From assembly GCA_018821535.1 (NCBI GenBank), contig JAHJLV010000047.1, positions 62,001-126,000 on the forward strand: 64,000 bases of DNA, given 5' to 3'. This DNA comes from Pseudomonadota bacterium. GTDB lineage: Bacteria > Desulfobacterota > Desulfobacteria > Desulfobacterales > Desulfobacteraceae. Numbering within the stretch: the first letter of the stretch is position 1; each line of letters opens with the position of its first letter. Positions 53,080-59,562 of this stretch are shown piece after piece. Under the pieces are notes generated by a model. That model worked only from the letters and a program-made list of their open reading frames with translations, ran no database searches and was not told where the DNA came from. The translations under genes and the position numbers were made by a program.

Positions 53080-54057
53080 TTAAACGTCTGTTACAGGAAA
53101 GATTCGTTGTGCAAGCTCATGCAGAAACGATCTGGTTCCCTTTGTCGCACGATATCCAAGGGCACGGTCAAGAGCGTATGTAACCGGCTGAATGCCTTGG
53201 TTCGCTAATGGCTGAAATCGTGCAGTCAGGTCAGCCCAACGGATCAGGGTGCGCGTTGAAAATGTTACCTCTATGGTGTCGTTAAAGTCGGTGCTTTCAC
53301 CCATGAACAGATTCCGTACCTCATTGGCGAACTCAATCATTTTTTTCCTGAGATCTTCGGGTAAGCCCTTTGCTTTGATTGATAACAGTTTTTCTTCAGC
53401 CTCCGGAGTTGGATAGTTGACTTCACAAAGCCAGAACCGGTCCATGAACGCAAGATTCTGGCGAAGTGTACCCTGATAAAGGCCAGTTTCATCAGACCCG
53501 CCATTGGTGTTGGCTGTGGCTGCAAACCGGAACAATGGATGAGGCATAATAATTTCACTTCCATTTTCGGGAATACATAAAGGTTCCCCGTCCAGAACTC
53601 CATTAAGGCCAGCAGCCGTTGTTGGATCAAGAAGATCTATCTCATCCAGCAAGAATAAACCGCCATATTTCATGGCAAGCGACAGTGGGCCATACTGAAA
53701 AAGCATATTGCCGTTGTCTACGGTCAAGTGTCCTACCATGTCAGCAAATTCTAACCGGCTGTGCCCTGTAAGTGAAAACACAGGGTAATTGAGTTTAGCC
53801 GCAAGCTGTTTGATGAGACTTGTTTTGCCGCTGCCTGCTGGACCAAACAGATAAAAAGGATCTGATCTATTCATAAACCATACGATCACATCGCGGCTGG
53901 ATAGATGATAAATGTATTCCGGGTTGATCTCAGGCGTATAAGAATTCGGGGTTGCATACCCTTTGATCTTTTTTCCTGAAGCGGTACCGCTAAAGATAAG
54001 ACCTGCATCCAGGTCCTTGGGCTTTAATTTTTCAAGTTCTAAAACTGTGGTTGTCAT
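53080..54057 (-). CDS. CobS/MoxR-like AAA+ ATPase
   Basis: A 325-residue AAA+ protein with Walker A FGPAGSGKTS, Walker B LFLLDEIDLLDP, a sensor-1 region FRFAATANTN, and an N-terminal segment typical of CobS. It should form a hexamer that remodels a partner with the VWA protein. CobS-like genes sit next to recombination genes in SXT/R391-type ICEs. Confidence 0.88.
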   Translation of the reverse strand: MTTTVLELEKLKPKDLDAGLIFSGTASGKKIKGYATPNSYTPEINPEYIYHLSSRDVIVWFMNRSDPFYLFGPAGSGKTSLIKQLAAKLNYPVFSLTGHSRLEFADMVGHLTVDNGNMLFQYGPLSLAMKYGGLFLLDEIDLLDPTTAAGLNGVLDGEPLCIPENGSEIIMPHPLFRFAATANTNGGSDETGLYQGTLRQNLAFMDRFWLCEVNYPTPEAEEKLLSIKAKGLPEDLRKKMIEFANEVRNLFMGESTDFNDTIEVTFSTRTLIRWADLTARFQPLANQGIQPVTYALDRALGYRATKGTRSFLHELAQRIFPVTDV

Positions 54058-54083
54058 GGCATTCTCCTTAAAGTTAAAATAAA

Positions 54084-54117
54084 AAGGCCCATTCTCCCGC
54101 GAAAGAAGATGGGCCTT
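54084..54117 (-). terminator. Hairpin with T-tract before the AAA gene (island set)
   Basis: AAGGCCCAT (54084-54092) pairs with ATGGGCCTT (54109-54117). On the minus strand TTTTTATTTT follows, then the Shine-Dalgarno. It is the best terminator of the set. Confidence 0.7.
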
Positions 54118-54138
54118 ATCAAAATGGTTTTTAATTTT

Positions 54139-55374
54139 TTACGCTGCTGAAATCCGCTTTTTATTTATTTTATTGATATACAGCCGTTCATATGGGGAGC
54201 TTGTTTTCTGGCATTGTTCAAGCACATCATCCACCGATATTCCGTCATGGATATGAGCGGCCATATTGTCTTGAAGCTTATCCCGGTCAAGAGATTTCCT
54301 GCCTGGCATCGTTGATACTTTGAACCGGTATCCGGATGTTTTGAGCCAGCCGATTTTGTTACCATTGATCAAACGATATGTGTTTTTGATTCGCTGCTCA
54401 ATGACGTCTCGCTTTTTCTGAATAACTGATTCCTGTTCCTTCAGATCTGCCAGTTTTTCAAGTTCAGCCTCAAAAGATGGATCATGTTCCAGGATATCCT
54501 GGTCTTTAAATTTAGGGCAGTCTTGGTTGACGTTGCAAAAATCACATAACGGATGAAAGCCGGAACAATATTGGACATCGTCCAGAGAAATATTACCGGA
54601 AAGTATTTCTTCTTTCTCATTCCAGATGCGCTCTGCAATTTGAAGACAGGTGTTAAGCATGATATTGTCAGGAAAATACGGACCGAACGGTTTTATCTGG
54701 GTCATAGAAATGGAGAGAACCCAGGCTTCGATATCAACATTTTCCGGTGTGTCCGGCAGGCTAACTCCAAACAACTGAGCAGCAGCTTCCGGGAATGTTA
54801 CGTCATTAAATTCGATTTGATTATGCTCTGCCGTCACACTGAAGCAGGGTTTTTGCCAGCATTCTTTCAATAAACCTATTTGGCCATACATTTGGGCTTC
54901 ATAGGATGCGTACAAATGGTCCGGGATCAACTCGTTGCTTTTCAGCTCTATTACCCGCACAGTTGGTTTACCGCCACCCCACACAATCGTAAAATCCAGA
55001 TGAGCTTTTATAGGGATACCGTTATATTCAATACAGATCTCAAGTTGGGGGATAAGCTTTACACCCGTTGCCATAATCGCATTCTGCAACCCGTATTCTT
55101 GCCAATGGCCTCGTTGCAGAATGATTTGTTTTTCAAGTACGGATCTTAATTCTCCGGCGCTCAACCCGGGGACATCCTTATCATGAAGATGCTCGATTAA
55201 ACCGGCTTTGCCTGCAACGGCTGCACGTAAACATTCCATACCTTTTCCAATATCCGAAAGACCAATATACTGACTTCTGTCTCCGAGCTGCAAAGCTGTT
55301 GTTTCATGGGAGTATTTTAATATCCCGGCGGTCAAAAATCGAAGCAAGCCGTCCTTTTTATTGTCAAGCTGCAT
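54139..55374 (-). CDS. Cas4/RecB-like PD-(D/E)XK nuclease with Fe-S cysteines
   Basis: The start is ATG 55374 (MQLDNKK) with GGAGGT six bases upstream; earlier ATGs overlap that signal. The 411-residue protein has an N-terminal Cys in IGKGMEC, the nuclease core HLDFTIVW with VIELKSN (D and ExK), and a C-terminal cysteine group CSGFHPLCDFCNVNQDC. One distant and several C-terminal cysteines match the [4Fe-4S] arrangement of Cas4/AddB nucleases. A coiled coil follows. Overlap with the ERF gene suggests a 5' exonuclease and annealing protein pair. Confidence 0.82.
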   Translation of the reverse strand: MQLDNKKDGLLRFLTAGILKYSHETTALQLGDRSQYIGLSDIGKGMECLRAAVAGKAGLIEHLHDKDVPGLSAGELRSVLEKQIILQRGHWQEYGLQNAIMATGVKLIPQLEICIEYNGIPIKAHLDFTIVWGGGKPTVRVIELKSNELIPDHLYASYEAQMYGQIGLLKECWQKPCFSVTAEHNQIEFNDVTFPEAAAQLFGVSLPDTPENVDIEAWVLSISMTQIKPFGPYFPDNIMLNTCLQIAERIWNEKEEILSGNISLDDVQYCSGFHPLCDFCNVNQDCPKFKDQDILEHDPSFEAELEKLADLKEQESVIQKKRDVIEQRIKNTYRLINGNKIGWLKTSGYRFKVSTMPGRKSLDRDKLQDNMAAHIHDGISVDDVLEQCQKTSSPYERLYINKINKKRISAA

Positions 55375-56041
55375 TGGCATACCTCCACCATATCTTTTTA
55401 TCACCGTCCCATCTAAAACCTGCTGTCTTTAAGAATTCTTTCTTGGAATGAGTATTTCCCGTGGCAAGGATACAAGTTTTGCCATCATTGGCTGCTTGTT
55501 TTCTGTAATTGACGCCATCCAATTTAGGCAAACCATCTGCCCCTGTATCACTGTATTGGGGTTGCTGTTTTTGGCTTTTAGCAGGAATTTTATTCCCGGT
55601 TTTTACAGGGTTTATTTCATGGTTTTGAGTTTCTTGTTTTGGTGTAGCGGATTCTGCATCATCGTCTTCTGTGATAATGCCAAGTAAGGCTGACAGACTG
55701 TAACGTCTAGCATAGGTCATGGCAGATCCGTACCCCTGAGGATCATTTTTAGGCAGGGGCATTTCAATCAACGATGATTGCCACTGGCCGGTTGCCGCAT
55801 GAATAATTTTGGTGACCAAACCAAGGTGACCTTTTTCAACAGACACTGCGTATTGGGTCATCCAGATGCCATGCTCTAATAATGCTGTCCGGCATACTTC
55901 CATGACAGATTTTAAAGATGCATAACTGCTATTGGTTAAATCATTAACACTATCTTTTAGTACAGGTGTCAGTGTTTGTTGTACTTGTATCATGACCTTG
56001 GCTAACTCTGTGATTTTGTCTGAACATAGGGTGATTTCCAT
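55364..56041 (-). CDS. ERF-family single-strand annealing protein
   Basis: A 225-residue recombinase of the ERF superfamily, marked by SSYASLKSVMEVCR, DPQGYGSAMTYARRYSLSALLGI and EDDDAE. It anneals complementary single strands. A Gln/Lys-rich linker leads to a small C-terminal domain ending FRWDGDKKIWWRY. AAGGAGG precedes the ATG, and a strong hairpin lies upstream of it. Confidence 0.88.
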   Translation of the reverse strand: MEITLCSDKITELAKVMIQVQQTLTPVLKDSVNDLTNSSYASLKSVMEVCRTALLEHGIWMTQYAVSVEKGHLGLVTKIIHAATGQWQSSLIEMPLPKNDPQGYGSAMTYARRYSLSALLGIITEDDDAESATPKQETQNHEINPVKTGNKIPAKSQKQQPQYSDTGADGLPKLDGVNYRKQAANDGKTCILATGNTHSKKEFLKTAGFRWDGDKKIWWRYANAA

Positions 56042-56066
56042 CGGTAACCTCCTTTTTGAATAACAA

Positions 56067-56100
56067 AACCCCTGTCCGCCAAATGGCAGGGACAGGGGTT
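56067..56100 (-). terminator. Hairpin with T-tract before the ERF gene (island set)
   Basis: AACCCCTGTCC (56067-56077) pairs with GGACAGGGGTT (56090-56100), with an inner GCC/GGC. On the minus strand TTTTGTTATT follows. A near-copy lies at 57815-57848. Confidence 0.7.
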
Positions 56101-56121
56101 GTAAAAGTGTTTTTTAAATGA

Positions 56122-56208
56122 TTAAAGACCTTGTTTCAGGTGGGTAATATATATCTGAAAATATTTGAAAATCACATTTTCATGATTCAATGATGGGATT
56201 TTAATAAT
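56122..56208 (-). pseudogene. Fragment duplicating the internal/C-terminal part of the 58474 protein
   Basis: This frame ends ENVIFKYFQIYIT, one change, then HLKQGL, close to residues 37-60 of the 74-residue protein at 58474-58698. No start or upstream part remains. DNA identity to 58521-58595 is high. Confidence 0.65.
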
Positions 56209-56248
56209 TCAGCGAAAATTTTGTTCAAAGTGGAACGTATTTGAATTT

Positions 56249-56433
56249 TTAAAGGTATGGATACAGCATATTTTCGGGAGAAGTTGGCTTCATGATATTA
56301 AAGACTTTCAACGCGTTTGCCAGCATATTGCCTTTTGAAGACTCTTTAATCTTTGAAGCAAGATCCCCGGATTTTAAATTTTCCCAAAAGATTGTGTCGT
56401 CAATTAAGACAGAACTCTTTTTATTTTTTTCAT
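56249..56433 (-). pseudogene. Truncated RadC-like remnant
   Basis: The frame reads FWENLKSGDLASKIKESSKG, then a stretch similar to the N-terminal 50 residues of the RadC-like protein at 49419, and stops before any JAB domain. AGGAGG at 56440-56445 points to ATG 56433, but that ATG is out of frame with the homologous part; one base added in the A7 run after it would restore the frame. A broken duplicate. Confidence 0.75.
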
Positions 56434-56454
56434 CAATATCCTCCTAAAATGCAC

Positions 56455-56486
56455 AAAGCTCTCTTGAGACATCTCAGGAGAGCTTT
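56455..56486 (-). other. Hairpin upstream of the RadC remnant (island set)
   Basis: AAAGCTCTC (56455-56463) pairs with GAGAGCTTT (56478-56486), inner TGAGA/TCTCA. The order hairpin, Shine-Dalgarno, RadC-like start matches the intact copy at 49961. Confidence 0.6.
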
Positions 56487-56529
56487 AATGTTTTTGTAAA
56501 TATGGGCCTGTTACAGAAGAAATGGAATT

Positions 56530-56880
56530 TTATACTGCTTTCAGCGCATATCCTGGTTTTTTGAATGGATTTTCAGGAAAATTAACTTCTACCCACAGTT
56601 TTTTCCATTGTCTGGGGCTGAAAAAGATTGTGGAGAAATCAAATTGTTCGTCACCGTCTTCATTTAGTTCTCCACCAGGATTTTTATCAATACAGAAAGC
56701 GATTCTATTATAAACAGGGAGCATCACCTCATCATAATGTTTCCCATAACTCTCCAGGAACAATTCGCCATTTTTCCAATTTACAATGTCGAATACATCC
56801 TCAAGATCTTCCTTGATCAATTCAAAGGAATCTTCTGAAATCCCTTTTATAACACCGCTGATAGAACTATTATACCCCAT
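56530..56880 (-). CDS. Island protein, unknown
   Basis: The start is ATG 56880 (MGYNSSISG) with GGAGG six bases upstream. A 116-residue mixed alpha/beta acidic protein with the stretch LEDVFDIVNWKNGELFLESY and a C-terminal QWKKLWVEVNFPENPFKK. No family recognised; preceded by a hairpin. Confidence 0.6.
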   Translation of the reverse strand: MGYNSSISGVIKGISEDSFELIKEDLEDVFDIVNWKNGELFLESYGKHYDEVMLPVYNRIAFCIDKNPGGELNEDGDEQFDFSTIFFSPRQWKKLWVEVNFPENPFKKPGYALKAV

Positions 56881-56909
56881 ATTCATCCTCCTATTTTTAA
56901 AAATGGTCA

Positions 56910-56934
56910 GGGGGTCATTCACCAAAAGACCTCC
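56910..56934 (-). other. Hairpin upstream of the 56880 gene (island set)
   Basis: GGGGGTC (56910-56916) pairs with GACCTCC (56928-56934), one G-T wobble. Confidence 0.45.
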
Positions 56935-56948
56935 CGTTGATATTAAAT

Positions 56949-57092
56949 TTAATGATCCTTCGAATTTCTTTTTGTTTCTGAATTAAAAGCACAAACCAGG
57001 CAAAAGGATTTATCTTTGCAGGCGTCACAAATCCTGCTCTTGTCTAAAATAGTTTCGAGATGGTCAAATATACTTTCCAGGGTTTTTGTCAT
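56949..57092 (-). CDS. Possible 47-residue zinc-ribbon peptide
   Basis: ATG 57092 opens a 47-codon frame with CDACKDKSFCLVC, a compact four-cysteine zinc site. It overlaps the end of the glycine-zipper remnant in another frame. It may be a real small protein, or the displaced C-terminal zinc half of that gene after a frameshift. Confidence 0.4.
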   Translation of the reverse strand: MTKTLESIFDHLETILDKSRICDACKDKSFCLVCAFNSETKRNSKDH

Positions 57093-57252
57093 GGGTATCT
57101 GGCACCCCCATGGCTATTCTGATGCCGGTTCCAACCACCGTGACGATAAAGCCGATTGCCCCACCAAAAGCGGTTCCTACTTTCTGGCTTGTATTGCCCA
57201 GAACAACAAAATCCGCGCTTTTGGATTCTGGGCAAATAGGTTTTTCAGACAT
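57064..57252 (-). pseudogene. Truncated paralogue of the glycine-zipper zinc-ribbon protein
   Basis: A 62-residue frame starting MSEKPICPESKS behind the same AGGAGAAAAA leader as the gene at 50053, then GTAFGGAIGFIVTVVGTGI. The first zinc knuckle has lost its second Cys and the C-terminal half is missing or displaced to another frame. Confidence 0.6.
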
Positions 57253-57377
57253 TTTTTCTCCTATGAATTATTTTGTTAAAATATGATTTTGAAGGTGCCA
57301 GACATACCGGACCCGAATGAAATTGAAAAGATGGGGACCGCTAGGGGTATTGCTCCTACCGAGAATGATACTATGAA

Positions 57378-57779
57378 CTATGCAGCGACATTTGCGATTT
57401 TGTCTATTATAGTGATATAGAGCCGTTCAAAGCCCTTGCCGGTATTTTCCGATTGTTTAATGATGGAGCAGACAGCCGTCTCATCAATATTGACCGCAAG
57501 CTCTATTACCAGAAAATAGATTTTTTTGATCCTTTCTCGATAATTTATGGATTCGTCCAGATCCTTAAAATTGTCTTTCTGTCTGGCCAACTCTTTAAGA
57601 TCCCGATCACATCCGGTATCGGGTTTGGTCAGCATATCTGTTTTGCCGACAACGGCAGACAGGATACATTCCATGCCTTTCCCGATATACGACATACCCA
57701 CATATAGGCTTCGATCTCCAAGCTGTCTTGCGGTGTTATCTTGTGAATAGGAGATCAGGCCCTTGGTTAGTAGTGCCAT
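57378..57779 (-). pseudogene. Internally deleted paralogue of the Fe-S nuclease
   Basis: The first 48 residues match the nuclease N-terminus (ARQLGDRSLYVG, YIGKGMEC) and the last 40 match its C-terminus (GFERLYITIIDKI). The nuclease core and the C-terminal cysteine group are gone. The 133-residue frame is open, so a small protein may still be made. The Shine-Dalgarno-proximal ATG (57789) is out of frame with it. Confidence 0.7.
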
Positions 57780-57814
57780 AATGTCTCATAGTTATCCTCC
57801 TTCCTAAATGGCAC

Positions 57815-57848
57815 AACCCCTGTCCGCCAAATGGCAGGGACAGAGGCT
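57815..57848 (-). other. Second copy of the ERF-leader hairpin
   Basis: CCTGTCCGCCAAATGGCAGG with GACAG on the right duplicates 56070-56095, and the next 30 bases also match. The leader was copied and now precedes the nuclease remnant. Confidence 0.6.
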
Positions 57849-57879
57849 GTAAAAGTGTTTTTAAAATGATTAAAGACTT

Positions 57880-58221
57880 TCAGATTTTGTTGGATCAATC
57901 CCCTATCGGTGATTTACTGGAATCAATTCAAAATTCCTTTTCAATTTCGACATAATACCCCTGAACTCTGCGTTGCCGTATCACTTCAGGTTTGTCATGT
58001 TCCGAGCAGTTGTCTCTGCTCCAGCCTGGGCGGACTGAGGTGCCCTCACCTTGTGCCCATTTCTTCAGTGGTCAGTTTGATCCTGAAAACAAAGGTCCCC
58101 TCCTGATCCGGGTGCCTTAGTCCGGGGGATTCGTTTCACTGCTTTGATTCTCCAGTTGGGTGAATCATTCTACTTTGGTAATCTGGCCTTTTTTTTTGAT
58201 ATTAGCCAGGTGACAAAATTA
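57880..58221. other. Gene-poor stretch, probably decayed
   Basis: No frame with a start, Shine-Dalgarno and convincing protein is visible on either strand; frames are broken by stops. Base composition is locally richer in G and C (about 57990-58130) than the flanks. Probably leftover from the duplicated module. Confidence 0.4.
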
Positions 58222-58437
58222 TTACCATTCTATTTTTCCAACAATGAAAATCTCCTCACATTCAGGGCAGCAGAGTTCATCTCCAAGATGTTCACAACCA
58301 AATGGATTCTTTAAAATCCGTTGGTATATACGTTCCTCATCCGTAAATTTATTGATGCATAGCAAGTCAATAGGACATTCACACGCTGGGCATTCTATGT
58401 TTACGGACATATTCAAAGTGCCATTTACTGTTTTCAT
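58222..58437 (-). CDS. Small zinc-ribbon-like protein
   Basis: The start is ATG 58437 (MKTVNGT) behind AAAGGAG. A 71-residue protein with CPACECPIDLLC and CCPEC, enough cysteines for one zinc ribbon. Unknown function. Confidence 0.6.
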   Translation of the reverse strand: MKTVNGTLNMSVNIECPACECPIDLLCINKFTDEERIYQRILKNPFGCEHLGDELCCPECEEIFIVGKIEW

Positions 58438-58473
58438 AAAAAAACTCCTTTCTTCATTAATTTCCACAAGTAT

Positions 58474-58698
58474 TTAATCATTGGCTTCGATCTCTAAGCG
58501 GGCGTGGGGGTTTGCCTTTAGACCTTGTTTCAGATTGGTAATATATATCTGAAAATATTTGAAAATCACATTTTCATCATTCAATGGATGGAATTTTTTT
58601 ACAAAATATTTTGGCTGAATTTCAAGCCCCGGACTTTTATTAATAGTCCGGGGTTTTGAATCCAGCCTTTGGGGGATTTCGATTTTGACATAGTCCAC
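58474..58698 (-). CDS. Small island protein, unknown
   Basis: A 74-residue frame from GTG 58698 with no clear Shine-Dalgarno, so the start is uncertain. YVKIEIPQRL at the start and FHPLNDENVIFKYFQIYITN later. Part of it is duplicated at 56122-56208, which argues that it was a real gene. Confidence 0.5.
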   Translation of the reverse strand: MDYVKIEIPQRLDSKPRTINKSPGLEIQPKYFVKKFHPLNDENVIFKYFQIYITNLKQGLKANPHARLEIEAND

Positions 58699-58778
58699 AG
58701 TGAAAATATGAAGATATAAGATTAAGATTTTATTGATTATACTGAAGCAGACAACCTGTCCAACGAATATCTTTAGTT

Positions 58779-59120
58779 TTACGCTCGAATCGATTTGGCG
58801 ACTTCAAGCAGTTTTTCAAGTTGCATAGGGGTAAAGGCGGCATCTTTAATGAACCTTAAAAGCTCCATAGCCTCGGGCTGATCATTTAAAAAATCTGAGA
58901 CCTCTGGATCTGTTGAAGATGATAAGCGGAATAGAACATCTGGATCAGTTGCCAATTCTTTCGCAAGAGCTTTTATGACCTCTGGCTTTGGCGGCTTCTC
59001 CTTGGCACGCTCTATTCGGCTGAGATATGTGGGAGAAATACCGATTTTCCCTGCAGTTTCACGTAAGCCGAGATCTTGGGCAACCCGCAGTTCCCTGATT
59101 GTGTCACCGAAATTTTTCAC
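58779..59120 (-). CDS. XRE-family transcriptional regulator
   Basis: A 113-residue protein with an N-terminal Cro/CI helix-turn-helix (about 5-62: LGLRETAGKIGISPTYLSRI) and a helical C-terminus. GTG start at 59120 behind AGGAG. It is divergent from the defence operon, and its own promoter is overlapped by a perfect palindrome (59176-59197), so it probably represses itself and may control the operon. Confidence 0.88.
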   Translation of the reverse strand: MKNFGDTIRELRVAQDLGLRETAGKIGISPTYLSRIERAKEKPPKPEVIKALAKELATDPDVLFRLSSSTDPEVSDFLNDQPEAMELLRFIKDAAFTPMQLEKLLEVAKSIRA

Positions 59121-59161
59121 TCAAGCTCTCCTGGTTTCAGCAGTTTTTCATTTGTTTCTTG

Positions 59162-59190
59162 AATATACATCTGTGTTTAGTGTTTTGCAA
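59162..59190 (-). promoter_or_regulatory. Promoter of the XRE regulator gene
   Basis: Minus strand TTGCAA (59185-59190), 17 bp, TATATT (59162-59167), about 40 bp before the GTG start. Confidence 0.55.
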
Positions 59191-59197
59191 CACTAAA
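59176..59197. promoter_or_regulatory. Palindromic operator, likely for the XRE regulator
   Basis: TTTAGTGTT (59176-59184) and AACACTAAA (59189-59197) are perfect 9-bp arms around TTGC. It covers the -35 box of the XRE promoter. Confidence 0.65.
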
Positions 59198-59238
59198 TTT
59201 TTCTGGTAAATTTTAGAATTTTATATAATCTATTGTGG

Positions 59239-59267
59239 TTGATTTTAGCCCGGATTCCGTTTATGTT
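59239..59267 (+). promoter_or_regulatory. Promoter of the defence operon
   Basis: TTGATT (59239-59244), 17-bp spacer, TATGTT (59262-59267), about 60 bp before the MAD1-like start. Confidence 0.5.
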
Positions 59268-59325
59268 ACATAAAACTATGTGCCATTGTGCCCCGAGCCA
59301 ATCGAACACCTTGAGGAGAGGTGAT

Positions 59326-59526
59326 ATGCAAAACGACGAAGTGTTAAAGATAAAGGATGTAGCCGCATTGCTCAAAATTGGAGAGAAAACCGTTTACTCG
59401 ATGACTCAGTCTCGAGAATTGCCTGGATTCAAGGTCCGAGGTCAGTGGCGGTTCTCCAAAAAAGACATTGATAGGTGGATCGAAAAACAGAAAACAAGCT
59501 CTCAAAATTTGGGAGGCCACCAATGA
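59326..59526 (+). CDS. Excisionase-type HTH protein, MAD1-like
   Basis: The start is ATG 59326 (MQNDEVLKI) behind GGAGAGGTGAT. A 66-residue winged-helix protein of the MerR/excisionase class: LKIKDVAALLKIGEKTVYSM, then GFKVRGQWRFSKKDIDRWI. It is the first gene before a DNA methyltransferase, as is MAD1 in the methylation-associated defence system; role probably regulatory. Confidence 0.8.
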   Translation: MQNDEVLKIKDVAALLKIGEKTVYSMTQSRELPGFKVRGQWRFSKKDIDRWIEKQKTSSQNLGGHQ

Positions 59527-59562
59527 AAAAAGTTAACAACTCCCGTCAGTGGAGACTTAAAA

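Noticed and set aside
50402..54057. Cobalamin cobaltochelatase genes cobS/cobT
   Set aside because: No cobN or other cobalamin gene is present; DUF3150, RadC-like and ERF neighbours point to a mobile-element AAA/VWA pair.
48463..58778. Insertion sequence behind the duplicated island segments
   Set aside because: No transposase, terminal inverted repeats or target duplications were seen; repeats are gene-sized and diverged.
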